From the NCBI GenBank assembly GCA_947476925.1, contig CANJSF010000013.1:46703-110702 (forward strand): DNA of 64,000 nt, in the 5' to 3' direction. Position numbers and translations under genes: made by a program. Positions 15,788-25,041 of this stretch are shown here, piece after piece. This DNA is from Rhodospirillaceae bacterium (GTDB lineage Bacteria; Pseudomonadota; Alphaproteobacteria; Rhodospirillales; Rhodospirillaceae). A model generated the notes under the pieces. The model did no database searches, was not told the DNA's origin, and saw only the letters and a list, made by a program, of their open reading frames with translations. Position 1 is the first letter of the stretch. Every line of letters begins with the position of its first letter.

Positions 15788-18340
15788 ATGAAATTAAACA
15801 AAACGCTGTTGGCCGGTGTTTCGCTGCTGGCATTTGGCAGCATCGACACGGCTTCGGCCCAAAACGCCCAAAGCGCGCAAGCCGGCGGATTGGAAGAGAT
15901 TATTGTGACTGCGCGAAAGCGCGCAGAGTCAGTGCAAGATGTGCCGCTCTCAATCACAGCGTTTTCGGCCAAGACCATTCAACAAGCCGCCATCGTCGAT
16001 GTGCGTGACGTTGCAAGGCTGGCACCGAACGTCACATTGCAAACCACGGGCGGCGCAGGAACGGGACGATTTATTCCGAACCTGACATTCCGCGGACTGC
16101 AAAACGTATTCCCGCAACCACGCGCCCAAGTCGGTGCTGTGTTCGTCGACGGCAATTACGTGCTCGGCGGTGTCAACGCTGTGAACACCAGCGACGTCGA
16201 GCGCATCGAAGTGCTGCGTGGACCACAGAACGCCTATTTCGGCCGCAACACATTTGCCGGTGCAATCAACTTTATCACCAAGACGCCGGGCAACACGTTT
16301 AAAGCCGAAGGCGAATTTTCCGGCAGTGTGCGCAGCGCTTACAGCACCAGCATCAGCGCCGAAGGTCCGGTGATCGAGGACCGGTTAGCAGCCCGCGCCA
16401 ATGTTTCATATCGCGATAAAAGCGGACACTACGTGGCGCAAGACGGCGGGCGTCTTGGCAACGAAAGCACCAAATCAGTCAGTATGACGTTCAATGCCAC
16501 ACCAACGGATAACTTTTCGATCCGTGTTCGCGGCAACTATCAGAAAGACAGCGATGGCCCCGGCCAAGTCGTCAATCTAAGTCCGCAGCTCATTGGCGAC
16601 ACCTGCGGTGCACGTCGTATCAATAAAGGTACCAATCTCGCCGGTGCCACTGGGTTTAATGTCTCGCTGCCCTACTTCTGCGATTCAATTCCTGGCATTT
16701 CGCAACTCGGCGAAAAAATCGTATCCACGAATACGTCGCTTCGTAGCCCGCTGCTTGGGTCGCTCGGAAACCCCGACAGCCTTATTAACGTCTTCTCTAA
16801 TAACAGTTTGAATGATCCCCAATGGAACAAGGCACCGAAACCGGATGGCCTTGGGTTGAACCGCGAAATTCGTTCGGTCAGCATTCAGGGCCAATACGAA
16901 CTGGAAAACGGTATCACGATCGGAGCCAATTATGGTTTTGATCAGAATTATCAGTCGTTGCTTCTGGATAGCGACCGGACAAACGTCGAAACAAGCTACG
17001 CTTACATTCCAACGTTTTCGCGAACCTATAATTCCGAAGCGCGCATACGGTCATCCCAGAACCAGGCTATTCGCTGGTTAATTGGCGGCACGTATTTCAA
17101 GTCGTACTTTGCCAGCAACTTCGGTGGTGGCGGAACGTTGCAATACGTTGCACGTACGTTGCCCACCCAGCCCTTGAGAACAGCAGCACTGACGACAGGC
17201 GCACTGAATGGCAATCCGTTGTCGACGAACGAAGCTGCCAGTGTTCGTGGTGCCTTCGCTTCAGTCGACTGGGACATCTTCGATGCCCTCACGGCGACTG
17301 CCGAAATCCGATATCAAGTCGACAAATCGATCTCAGGGGGCCAGTTCTTACCGATCTTCCCGGCCCTCCCCAATCAGGTCACGTTCAAAGATTGGATTCC
17401 ACGTGGAATCCTGAAGTACAAAATTACGCCTGACTGGAACGTCTACGCCAGCTTCTCGCAAGGCGTTCTGCCTGGCGTTGAGAACGCGGGCTTCACATCG
17501 CAGACTGCATTTCGCCAACAACTGATCAAAACCATTATTCCTGGCGTCGAGCCGATCCTTGCGTCCGACAAACTCAACAATTTTGAAATCGGCAGCAAGC
17601 AAACGTTATTGGATGACAAGCTGCGCTATAACGTCGCCCTCTATTATATCAAATGGAAGAACGCGAAGGCACAGACCGCACTCGTCCTTCCGGCCACGTC
17701 GGCCACCGACCCCACGCCATTCAACGTGCCCGGCGTTACAACGCAAGGCACCGTTGCTTTGCGCGGACTGGAGTTCGAAGGAGCTGCTGCGCTTGCCCCA
17801 GGCTGGGACGTCAGCGGTGGCTTTGCTGTCCAGAAAAGCAAGTTCCTGAAATGGGGTGAAGCGGGTCTGCTTCGCGACCTCGCTGGCGGTCAAAGCCCCG
17901 GCAGCTTGGCTGGAAACGTTGCGTTCGGTGCGATCAACTGGGAAGGCAACGAAATGCAGCGCCAACCTCGGATGACGGCGAACCTGAGCAGCTCGTACTA
18001 CGCGGAGCTGACGGGTGATTGGTCGTGGTTTGTTCGCGGTGCCATGACCTATACCGGTCGCGCCTGGGATAGCACGGCAAACATTGTGAAATCTGACTCG
18101 TACTACCGCGTGAATACGCGCTTGGGCGTCGAGAAGGAAAACCTCACAATCGAGCTTTATGTGCTGAACATGTTCAACGACAAAACCTGGGATTACATCT
18201 CGCGCACCGCGATCGGCGATCTGCGGAACAATGCCGCCAATGCCATCTTACCGATCGGCAATGCCGGATTCTTGCAGGGCTTTGCCGTCCAGGCTCCAGA
18301 CAAGCGTGACTTCGGCATCAGGATCAAATACGCCCTCTAG
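15788..18340 (+). CDS. TonB-dependent receptor
   Basis: 850 aa outer-membrane receptor. Signal peptide MKLNKTLLAGVSLLAFGSID..ASA, then the alphaproteobacterial TonB-box signature GGLEEIIVTARKR, a plug domain (RAESVQDVPLSITAFS through RIEVLRGPQNAYFGRNTFAGA, about 35-165) and a 22-strand barrel ending in DFGIRIKYAL. It imports an unknown large ligand (siderophore, B12, polysaccharide fragment or similar) using TonB energy. I chose ATG 15788 rather than the in-frame 15749 because it gives a proper signal peptide and has GAGGT upstream. It stands alone, between rne and a convergent aminotransferase, without a neighbouring regulator or periplasmic binding protein, so the substrate cannot be guessed. 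A strong terminator follows. Confidence 0.93.
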   Translation: MKLNKTLLAGVSLLAFGSIDTASAQNAQSAQAGGLEEIIVTARKRAESVQDVPLSITAFSAKTIQQAAIVDVRDVARLAPNVTLQTTGGAGTGRFIPNLTFRGLQNVFPQPRAQVGAVFVDGNYVLGGVNAVNTSDVERIEVLRGPQNAYFGRNTFAGAINFITKTPGNTFKAEGEFSGSVRSAYSTSISAEGPVIEDRLAARANVSYRDKSGHYVAQDGGRLGNESTKSVSMTFNATPTDNFSIRVRGNYQKDSDGPGQVVNLSPQLIGDTCGARRINKGTNLAGATGFNVSLPYFCDSIPGISQLGEKIVSTNTSLRSPLLGSLGNPDSLINVFSNNSLNDPQWNKAPKPDGLGLNREIRSVSIQGQYELENGITIGANYGFDQNYQSLLLDSDRTNVETSYAYIPTFSRTYNSEARIRSSQNQAIRWLIGGTYFKSYFASNFGGGGTLQYVARTLPTQPLRTAALTTGALNGNPLSTNEAASVRGAFASVDWDIFDALTATAEIRYQVDKSISGGQFLPIFPALPNQVTFKDWIPRGILKYKITPDWNVYASFSQGVLPGVENAGFTSQTAFRQQLIKTIIPGVEPILASDKLNNFEIGSKQTLLDDKLRYNVALYYIKWKNAKAQTALVLPATSATDPTPFNVPGVTTQGTVALRGLEFEGAAALAPGWDVSGGFAVQKSKFLKWGEAGLLRDLAGGQSPGSLAGNVAFGAINWEGNEMQRQPRMTANLSSSYYAELTGDWSWFVRGAMTYTGRAWDSTANIVKSDSYYRVNTRLGVEKENLTIELYVLNMFNDKTWDYISRTAIGDLRNNAANAILPIGNAGFLQGFAVQAPDKRDFGIRIKYAL

Positions 18341-18358
18341 CCTCAACTCGTGACGTGG

Positions 18359-18392
18359 AAACGGCGTAGGCGATTGGGCCTACGCCGTTTTT
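18359..18392 (+). terminator. Intrinsic terminator of the TonB receptor gene, overlapping the end of the convergent aminotransferase
   Basis: 13-bp perfect stem AAACGGCGTAGGC (18359-18371), loop GATTGG, GCCTACGCCGTTT (18378-18390), running into TTTTTATTTG. The leftward aminotransferase stop (18380-18382) lies inside the 3' arm, so the element is shared; leftwards it ends in TTTCC only, a weaker terminator. Confidence 0.88.
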
Positions 18393-19555
18393 ATTTGTGA
18401 CTGTGCGGTCTTCATCCAGGCCCCTAACCGCTCGCAAGCCTGGGCGATTTCAGCTTCAGAAACCGCGTAAGATAAGCGCAGCCACTCGCGGCCATGGAAG
18501 GGGTCGAAGTCCAATCCAGGTGTGACGGCGACACCGGCCTCGTGCAGAATGCGACGGCAGACTTCGGGCGACCCCATGCCCAAATGCGCGACCTTAATGT
18601 AAAAATAAAACGCGCCGTCGGGCGGCGAGAATGTTGGAAAGCCAATCTCGGGCAATCGCTTGAGCAACGTCTCACGATTGCGCGCATACACACCGACATT
18701 GGCCGTAAGCTCGTCCATACAATCAAACGCCGCAAGTGCTGCATGCTGGGCCAAAGCCGGCGGTGAGATATACAAATTCTGCGCCAAGCACTCGACCGAG
18801 CGGTACAGGTCATCGGGCACGACCATCCAGCCCAACCGCCAACCCGTCATACTGAAAAATTTCGAAAAGCTGTTGATGACAATCGCCGAGGTGGACGCAT
18901 CGAGGGCTGTGACGGAATCAATGCCAAACGTAATACCGTGATAAAGCTCGTCTGAGATCATGCGGATATGATTGTCGTGACAATAATTCACCAAATCGCG
19001 AAACACACCTGGCTCAATCATTGAGCCGGTGGGGTTGGCGGGGCTGGCGACAATCACGCCCTTGGGCGGGCGCGCCATTTTTTTGAGATGATCAACAGAG
19101 ATGTTAAAGCGCGTCGAGGCATCGACGGGCACCAGCTCCACGTTAATGCCGTAAGCGCCCAGAATATGCCGGTAAGATGGATACCCAGGCGCCGCAACCA
19201 CAACCTTATCGCCCACATCAAACGCGGCAAGAAATGACAATGTAAAAGCGGCCGATGACCCGGTGGTTACAAATATGCGAGCAGGGTCAACATCGACCGC
19301 GTACGTATCGCCATAGTAACGCGCAATGCGTTCACGCAGTGGCGCAATGCCATCAGCGACCGTGTATCCCAGTTTATCACGACCGATGAGTGCTGAGATC
19401 CTTTGCGCCGCCACTTGCGGCATTCCGGTCGACGGCTGGCCGACCTCGAGGTGGATGATCGAGCGCCCTTGCGCTTCCAGCGCTGCTGCATCGCGCATCA
19501 CGTCCATCACAATGAACGGCGGAACCTGGCCCCGCAACGAGGCTTTGAATGTCAT
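18380..19555 (-). CDS. Class I/II pyridoxal-phosphate aminotransferase
   Basis: 391 aa, fold-type I. N-terminal VMDVMRDAAALEAQGRSIIH and HLEVGQPSTGMP, then GYTVADGIAPLRERIA, VTTGSSAAFTL, APGYPSYRHI, SPANPTGSMI, ISDELYHGI (PLP-contacting Asp/Tyr) and the Schiff-base lysine in SFSKFFSMTGWRLGW (about K231). It resembles aspartate/alanine/aromatic aminotransferases of the 'LL-DAP/aspartate' type; substrate cannot be fixed. I start at ATG 19555 (AAGGAA 9 nt upstream) rather than the longer frame. That ATG overlaps the TGA of the upstream gamma-glutamyltransferase-like gene (ATGA), so the two are translationally coupled. Confidence 0.9.
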   Translation of the reverse strand: MTFKASLRGQVPPFIVMDVMRDAAALEAQGRSIIHLEVGQPSTGMPQVAAQRISALIGRDKLGYTVADGIAPLRERIARYYGDTYAVDVDPARIFVTTGSSAAFTLSFLAAFDVGDKVVVAAPGYPSYRHILGAYGINVELVPVDASTRFNISVDHLKKMARPPKGVIVASPANPTGSMIEPGVFRDLVNYCHDNHIRMISDELYHGITFGIDSVTALDASTSAIVINSFSKFFSMTGWRLGWMVVPDDLYRSVECLAQNLYISPPALAQHAALAAFDCMDELTANVGVYARNRETLLKRLPEIGFPTFSPPDGAFYFYIKVAHLGMGSPEVCRRILHEAGVAVTPGLDFDPFHGREWLRLSYAVSEAEIAQACERLGAWMKTAQSQIKTA

Positions 19556-20790
19556 CGGCGTTTTCCTTCGTTTTCCGGCGCGAATGTTAAACCCAAGCCA
19601 AGGCCTCGCAAATCGCTGAGGCTGCGGCAATCGCTGCCAATCACGCCAAGGCCAGTGTGGCACAACACAGACGTAAAAGATTGTTCGAGGTCGGGTGACG
19701 CAGCAGATTGAAGATTGGCCCGCACATCATCGTAAGGCTTTGCATCTTTCAGCCAGTCCTGAAAGGCTACCTTGGACAAAGCCGATGCCTGAGACCCCGA
19801 TGCGGCGATCATCAGCACGGCTTGGCCGTAGATTGCGTCCTTCACAATCAGCGGCGCTAAATCATCGCCGTTGAGCCGCGAAGCCGACAGATACCCGTGC
19901 GCCATGTCACCGGTACCAAACGCCGCGCCCATGCTCAGTTCACACGCTACGGCTAAACCATTTTTATCGCCCACCACAAAACCAGTTGCGCCGGTTGATG
20001 CTGCCGAAGGTGCCGCGGTCCGACTCATGAGAACGTAACCGTTCATATCGGTTAGGGTCATCGTCGACCACACTGGGGGGACAGACGTCAGCGCCGTCGC
20101 CCCCTCGGTGCGAAGCTTCGACAACGTGTCGGCCAATTGTGGAAACCGGACGTCAGCCCCGGCAATGAGAAATTGGCGGCGACGATCCAAGAACACGCCA
20201 AGAGCCGTGGCATCTACCATCAGTGTCGCGCCGTGTTGGTTGAGGTCATCAGCCAAAGTCTTGGATACCGTAAAGCCAAATCGCGCGGCCTTTTCAGCGG
20301 GCGCCACGGCGCTCGACCAGGATTTCGTTCCATACCGCACCTGAAGTGCGGCAAGACCGCGTGCAAGCATCGGTGATGATGATGGTTCAGCGCTTAGAAA
20401 TTCCAACACCTCGCTGCGACCTTTGGCCGCATCATGAACAACGCAGGCCCCACCGCCACCTAATCCCGCCCGCGAGGGCAGCGTCACAGCCAACACCATT
20501 CCCATCGCCGCTGCCGCATCAGCCGCATTGCCGCCCGCCAAAATCACATCACGGCCGGCCATTGTTGCGCGCGGCTCTTCCGATGCCGCCACGCCTGCAA
20601 ACCCGCGATTTCCGGCAGGCGCAATATCGGGGGCAACCGCCGTGCCACAGGCGGCCAAACTCAACGCGAATATGACAACTCCGACAGGTCCACATGTGCC
20701 AGCAAAACGCCATATTTCGCCTATATCGGCACGATGGGTGGATGCGGTACCTTGAGCGCTTATCGATTTGAATTGGTGCGGAACAGACAT
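19552..20790 (-). CDS. Gamma-glutamyltransferase-like lipoprotein, probably without the autocleavage site
   Basis: 412 aa from ATG 20790. A hydrophobic leader ends in a lipobox, LSLAAC (Cys about 48), after an unusually long polar N-terminus. The body carries the N-terminal GGT signature GGNAADAAAAMGMVLAV..PSRAGLGGGG and a GGT-like C-terminal stretch FVVGDKNGLAVACELSMGAAFGTG. Active GGTs self-cleave before a Thr in a T-T/S-H-x-S context directly ahead of that stretch; here the text reads STGATG, without the histidine, and the protein is about 150 residues shorter than usual. So it may be a non-processing or inactive homologue. Its end overlaps the aminotransferase start by 4 nt. Two in-frame ATGs (20820, 20790) exist; the first would overlap the divergent M48 gene. 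Confidence 0.75.
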   Translation of the reverse strand: MSVPHQFKSISAQGTASTHRADIGEIWRFAGTCGPVGVVIFALSLAACGTAVAPDIAPAGNRGFAGVAASEEPRATMAGRDVILAGGNAADAAAAMGMVLAVTLPSRAGLGGGGACVVHDAAKGRSEVLEFLSAEPSSSPMLARGLAALQVRYGTKSWSSAVAPAEKAARFGFTVSKTLADDLNQHGATLMVDATALGVFLDRRRQFLIAGADVRFPQLADTLSKLRTEGATALTSVPPVWSTMTLTDMNGYVLMSRTAAPSAASTGATGFVVGDKNGLAVACELSMGAAFGTGDMAHGYLSASRLNGDDLAPLIVKDAIYGQAVLMIAASGSQASALSKVAFQDWLKDAKPYDDVRANLQSAASPDLEQSFTSVLCHTGLGVIGSDCRSLSDLRGLGLGLTFAPENEGKRR

Positions 20791-20812
20791 GAGCCAGAGC
20801 ACAGGAGACCGG

Positions 20813-22201
20813 GTGTTCAATCAGCTTGGCATATTTTTGCGACAGGGCGTGATGCTTGTCGCAACCATTGTGGCGTGCGTGATTGGTAGCCCTGCCCCTG
20901 TTTTAGCGCAAGGCTTCAACATTATTCGCGATGCCGAGATCGAAACCATGCTGATCGAATGGGCCAGGCCTGCGTTGCTGGCCGGCGGGATTGTCCCTGA
21001 ATCGATCACTATTCGTCTCATCAATGATGACAGCATCAACGCGTTCGTGACACGCGGCAATGCCATGTTCATTCACACAGGCCTCATCTTGGCGGCCAAA
21101 AATTCTAACGAAGTGATTGGCGTGATGGCGCACGAAACCGGCCACATCGTTGGCGGCCATGCCGTGTCATTTGGCGACAACATTGCCGTTGCCAGCACGA
21201 CCGCGTTATTGGCAACTCTATTAGGTGTTGCGGCGGGCGTGGCGTCGGGTAACCCCGATGTCGGTGCCGCGATTATGCTGGGCGGCCAAGGCAGCGCGCA
21301 GCGTATGTTGTTTGCATTCAGTCGCGGCCAAGAATCATCAGCCGACCAATATGCCATTCGCGCGCTGGAAGAAACCAAGCAGTCGCCCGTTGGATTGTAC
21401 ACGTTCTTCAATCGCCTTTCGGGCCAAGAGTTGCTGATCAGCGACCGACAAGACCCCTATGTGCGCACCCACCCGCTCACGCGCGAACGCATGAGCGCGG
21501 TCGACTTTGCCGTCCAGCATTCCGCCTACAAAGATAAACCCACCGACACTGTTGCCGAAGCGCAGTTCCGGCGTATGACGGCCAAGTTGTTTGCGTTTCT
21601 CAAACCACAAATGACGACGTTCCAAAAATACCCCGAGGCCAACAAAAGCCCCGAGGCGCGCTATGCGCAATCCATCGCGTTTTATCGCCGTGGCCAGATG
21701 AAAGATGCCCTGCCCGTGGTGGATGGCTTGCTGAAAGATTTTCCCAAGGACCCCTACTTTTGGGAGCTGAAAGGCCAAATGCTGTTCGAAAACGGCAAAC
21801 TGGATGAAGCCGTAAAGTCCTACCGCGAGGCCAATGCGCTTTTGCCGGACTCCCCCCTCATCCTGGTCGCCATGAGCCACGCCATGGTCGAGACGGCGGA
21901 CCCCGCCTATGCGAAAGAGGCCCAGGCCGCCCTCCAAAAGGCCCTGGCCACCGACCCAGAGGACCCTTTTGCCTGGGATTTGGCCGCCAAATCCTACTTG
22001 CTCACCAATGAGCAAGGGCTTTCGTCCTACGCGGCAGCCGAGCGGGCGCTATTGGTAGGCGAATTTGGCGATGTCGTTCGCTATAGCCGGGAAGCCGAAA
22101 GATTGCTGGAAAAAGGCACGCCGACTTGGTATCGCCTGCAGGACATTAAAGTAACCGCCCAAAACTCCCTCCAAGAAATGATGGAGCGACGGCGCCGCTA
22201 A
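20813..22201 (+). CDS. Periplasmic M48 metalloprotease with TPR tail (BepA/YfgC-like)
   Basis: 462 aa from GTG 20813. Signal peptide (hydrophobic core GVMLVATIVACVIGS, ending PVLAQ). Zinc motif HETGH near residues 107-111 (GVMAHETGHIVGGHA), third ligand Glu in QESSADQYAIRAL. The C-terminal half contains TPR-like repeats (KSYREANALLPDSPLILV, AALQKALATDPEDPFAWDLA). E. coli BepA, of similar size and layout, degrades or assists folding of outer-membrane proteins such as LptD. In-frame ATGs exist at 20768 and 20789, but the GTG has AGGAG at 20803-20807 with ideal spacing and gives a normal signal peptide. Followed by a terminator-like hairpin and then a DsbA-like gene, a coherent envelope-quality-control pair. 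Confidence 0.9.
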   Translation: MFNQLGIFLRQGVMLVATIVACVIGSPAPVLAQGFNIIRDAEIETMLIEWARPALLAGGIVPESITIRLINDDSINAFVTRGNAMFIHTGLILAAKNSNEVIGVMAHETGHIVGGHAVSFGDNIAVASTTALLATLLGVAAGVASGNPDVGAAIMLGGQGSAQRMLFAFSRGQESSADQYAIRALEETKQSPVGLYTFFNRLSGQELLISDRQDPYVRTHPLTRERMSAVDFAVQHSAYKDKPTDTVAEAQFRRMTAKLFAFLKPQMTTFQKYPEANKSPEARYAQSIAFYRRGQMKDALPVVDGLLKDFPKDPYFWELKGQMLFENGKLDEAVKSYREANALLPDSPLILVAMSHAMVETADPAYAKEAQAALQKALATDPEDPFAWDLAAKSYLLTNEQGLSSYAAAERALLVGEFGDVVRYSREAERLLEKGTPTWYRLQDIKVTAQNSLQEMMERRRR

Positions 22202-22223
22202 CCCCGCCTGGCGGTGGGGTTTT
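22202..22223 (+). terminator. GC hairpin directly after the M48 gene
   Basis: CCCCGCC (22202-22208), loop TGGC, GGTGGGG with one G-U pair, then TTTT. It starts at the base after the stop codon. Probably attenuates rather than abolishes reading into the DsbA-like gene 20 nt on. Confidence 0.6.
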
Positions 22224-22239
22224 GAGCCAGGACATAAGC

Positions 22240-22989
22240 ATGAACAAGATTTGGTCTTCCCTCTCGATTCTTGGCGTTGTCGCGATTTTGGCTGTGCCTG
22301 CAGTGGCGCAAGACAAAAGCGCTTTTACGGCGGCGCAGCGCGAGCAACTCAAGACGCTTGTGCACGACTATTTAATGGAGAACCCCGAGGTGATTGCCGA
22401 GGCCATCGGCAAGTTGCAGGAAAAAGAAGAAGCCAAAAAAGATCAGGATCGCTTGGCGACCATCGCGATGAACAAGCAAGAGCTGATCAATCCCAAAGAA
22501 CAAACCGCAATTGGCAACCTTCAAGGTGACATCACCATCGTCGAGTTCTTCGACTACAACTGCGGTTACTGCAAATCGATGTTCAACGATTTACTGCAAG
22601 TGATGAAGTCCGACGGCAAAATTAAAATCGTGACGAAAGAGTTTCCGATCTTAGGGCCCAGCTCAATCACGGCCACCAAGGCCGCATTAGCGTCGCGCAA
22701 TCAACGCAAATACGCCGAATTCCATCAAGCCTTGATGACTTACAAAGGCGGACTGAATGACGCTGCGATCATGACGGTCGCCAAGGGCGTGGGCTTAAAT
22801 GTCGAAAAACTGCAAGAAGACATGAAAGATCCCGAGTTCGACAAACTGATTGAGAAAAATCACGATCTCGCCAAGCAGCTGGGGATCACTGGAACCCCGG
22901 CCCTGCTGATTGGCGACACATTCATTGGCGGTGCCATCGGCAAAGACCGATTGGTGTCGCTTATCGCCGCAGCCCGGAAAAAAAGCTGA
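22240..22989 (+). CDS. Periplasmic DsbA-family thiol:disulfide oxidoreductase
   Basis: 249 aa. Signal peptide ending PAVAQ. An N-terminal helical extension typical of the ScsC/Com1-like DsbA group (LVHDYLMENPEVIAEAIGKLQEKEEAKK), then a thioredoxin fold with the redox site DYNCGYCKSMF (Cys about 108 and 111) and cis-proline loop GITGTPALLIGD. The CGYC dipeptide fits an oxidase or isomerase; the N-terminal helices suggest oligomerisation. AGGA precedes ATG 22240, which I prefer to the in-frame TTG at 22222. It lies behind the M48 protease and ahead of a DUF2786-like gene 9 nt downstream, so it is probably in one operon with the latter. Confidence 0.9.
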   Translation: MNKIWSSLSILGVVAILAVPAVAQDKSAFTAAQREQLKTLVHDYLMENPEVIAEAIGKLQEKEEAKKDQDRLATIAMNKQELINPKEQTAIGNLQGDITIVEFFDYNCGYCKSMFNDLLQVMKSDGKIKIVTKEFPILGPSSITATKAALASRNQRKYAEFHQALMTYKGGLNDAAIMTVAKGVGLNVEKLQEDMKDPEFDKLIEKNHDLAKQLGITGTPALLIGDTFIGGAIGKDRLVSLIAAARKKS

Positions 22990-22998
22990 GTATTATTG

Positions 22999-23592
22999 AT
23001 GTCAGAGTTTACCGACAAACACCGTCAGCGTTTCCGGCGACTTCTCGAAGTGGCGCATTCCACAACATTTGATGGAGAGCGCGAAGCTGCCATTAGCGCT
23101 GCGACGCGTTTGGCCGACACCTATGGCATGACCTTGCGTGAAGCGGCCGGTATGGCTGAAGCCAGCGAGCCGAAGCCCAAACCGCCGCGTCGACCGACCG
23201 CCAAAACGAAACCTGAAGTCTGGCCCGAGGCTTACCAAGCGCAGAAATTCCAAGAGGCTTTGCACCCCCGTCAAAAAACCGACGGCGGGCAGGCCCGCAA
23301 GTTTGATTCGGACCTTGAGGCAACTAAGGCCGACAAGCTCCGCTTTGATAAAGCGATGCAAGACGCCATTGACCGTGGGCTCGATGCCGACGAGCGTCGG
23401 CGCGCAGCGCGAATTGCCGCCATGGAAGCCTCGGCACGCAAACGCACCTCGCGGCGTTGGCGCCCACGCGCGGAATTTATTCGCGTGCTATTGAAAGAAA
23501 CCCAGATGACCGCGCGTGAAATTGCCGCAACGGCTGGCGTGCCCATCTACGACGTCTTGCGCGAGAAGCTTCTGCTGCGCGACGCAAGCTAA
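22999..23592 (+). CDS. DUF2786-like protein with C-terminal helical (HTH-like) region
   Basis: 197 aa, cytoplasmic, strongly charged. The N-terminal 45 residues (RLLEVAHSTTFDGEREAAIS followed by AATRLADTYGMTLREAAG) match the pattern of DUF2786, a short helical unit of unknown function found alone or with other domains. A basic proline/lysine linker follows, then a long charged helix and a C-terminal segment FIRVLLKETQMTAREIAATAGVPIYDVLREK, which looks like a helix-turn-helix (T.REIA...GV...V). A nucleic-acid-binding role is inference. It starts 9 nt after the DsbA-like gene. The first start in frame is TTG 22996, immediately before ATG 22999. Confidence 0.68.
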   Translation: MSEFTDKHRQRFRRLLEVAHSTTFDGEREAAISAATRLADTYGMTLREAAGMAEASEPKPKPPRRPTAKTKPEVWPEAYQAQKFQEALHPRQKTDGGQARKFDSDLEATKADKLRFDKAMQDAIDRGLDADERRRAARIAAMEASARKRTSRRWRPRAEFIRVLLKETQMTAREIAATAGVPIYDVLREKLLLRDAS

Positions 23593-23605
23593 TATCAGAC
23601 GTCGA

Positions 23606-24955
23606 TTACTGCTTTAAGTCTCGGGTTTGCTGCATCATTTCGTCCGCTGTGCGCAACACAGTAGCCGAACTGGAGTAGGCACGCTGCGTCACGATCATTT
23701 TTGAGAACTGGTCGGCCAGATCAACGTTCGATGACTCCAGAGCGCCGCTGATAATTTGAGCAATGCCTTGGGTTGATTCCAGGCCCAACAACTTACGTTC
23801 GCCCGCTTCGCGTGTTTGCGTAAAAAAGTTGCCTGACTTCGCATCTAGATTATTTTGCGCAGCGAACTGCGCCAACGGCAGTTTGAACAACGACTTGAGG
23901 CCCTGGTTGGTATAGCTGCCAACCAACACGCCATCTTCATTGAAGTAGGTTTCTTTCAAGCGGCCTTTGATAAAGCCATCTTGATCAAGGTTAAACACGG
24001 TCAGGTCGCCGCTATCGTTCAATTGCTGAACTTTGCGGATATCCATCGTGATCAATTGGTTGCCGGTCGGGTCACCAATTGAGAGAATCAATTTCCCGGA
24101 GGCCGGCACTGTCAACTTACCCTGACCGTCGAACTTCACTTGTGGCGGAATCGCAAGCCCAGTGACCGGATCGACAGTGGGCGGCAGCGGATTACCCGCC
24201 GCATCGGCCAGCGCGACGATTGTTGGCACCTGAGCACCCGCGGTGCTGGAGCTTGACAGATCAAGGCTGTAGACGCCGATATCCGTGGCTGTTGGCGAAA
24301 AGCCCAATGTGACCGTGCGTGACGCGCCCGACGCATCGACAAACGGCATGCCCACCGTCTGGCGTTTGCTGCTGCCCGCCGAAACGTTGGCTTGAAGCTC
24401 GATGTTTTTGGTGGCGCGCGCGGGAAACACTTCGTTGCTGTTGACCGAGATGGGAACCAACTTCGTCAAGTCATCGACTTCATTGAAGTTTCCGTCTGCA
24501 TCGGCTTGCCACCCGTAAAGGTATGCACCCGAGCCCGTGGTCAATAATGTTGCTTGGTCTAACTGGCCGTCAGCATCGCTATCTGTTGTCAACTTCACAG
24601 ATTTGCCAGACAGCGCGCCATCGCGCGAGTACTGCCAAATGCCCGTGCCATCCGTGGCCGTATTGGTGACCATGAAGCCACGGCCATTGATGGCCAAATC
24701 CAACGTGCGATTGGTGGTTTGCAGGAAGCCTTGCTTGTCAACGTCGCGGGTGTCGCGCGTATCGACAGAGAAGAAACTCTGCGGACCATTGCCATGGCCG
24801 GGCGTCACGTGGTTCAGCAGCGTTTGAAAATGTGTGTCTTGGCGCTTGTAGCCCGTGGTTGAGACGTTAGCGATATTCGTCGAAATATTAGTCAGGCTTT
24901 GTGCCTGCGCATTCAGCGCCTGCGTCGCCGTATTCATTGTGGCTTTAATACTCAT
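23606..24955 (-). CDS. flgE: Flagellar hook protein FlgE
   Basis: 449 aa. N-terminal D0 rod-type helix (ATMNTATQALNAQAQSLTNI, STNIANVSTTGYKRQ), FlgE signatures further in (DKQGFLQTTNRTLDLAINGRG, FMVTN), a variable middle, and the conserved C-terminal NVDLADQFSKMIVTQRAY...ATVLRTADEMMQQTRDL that closes the helical core. It polymerises into the hook linking rod and filament. GGAG lies upstream of ATG 24955 (an in-frame GTG at 24964 is less likely). No other flagellar gene is in the window, so the hook gene is unlinked here from flgD and the hook-associated genes. A sigma-54-type promoter lies 90 bp upstream. Confidence 0.93.
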   Translation of the reverse strand: MSIKATMNTATQALNAQAQSLTNISTNIANVSTTGYKRQDTHFQTLLNHVTPGHGNGPQSFFSVDTRDTRDVDKQGFLQTTNRTLDLAINGRGFMVTNTATDGTGIWQYSRDGALSGKSVKLTTDSDADGQLDQATLLTTGSGAYLYGWQADADGNFNEVDDLTKLVPISVNSNEVFPARATKNIELQANVSAGSSKRQTVGMPFVDASGASRTVTLGFSPTATDIGVYSLDLSSSSTAGAQVPTIVALADAAGNPLPPTVDPVTGLAIPPQVKFDGQGKLTVPASGKLILSIGDPTGNQLITMDIRKVQQLNDSGDLTVFNLDQDGFIKGRLKETYFNEDGVLVGSYTNQGLKSLFKLPLAQFAAQNNLDAKSGNFFTQTREAGERKLLGLESTQGIAQIISGALESSNVDLADQFSKMIVTQRAYSSSATVLRTADEMMQQTRDLKQ

Positions 24956-25041
24956 CGCACCCACTCCAACATCGTCACGTCACGTGCTCAACGCACCAGG
25001 CACACGCCGGGCGCAAAAAGAGCGTCATTTGACTGTGAAGA

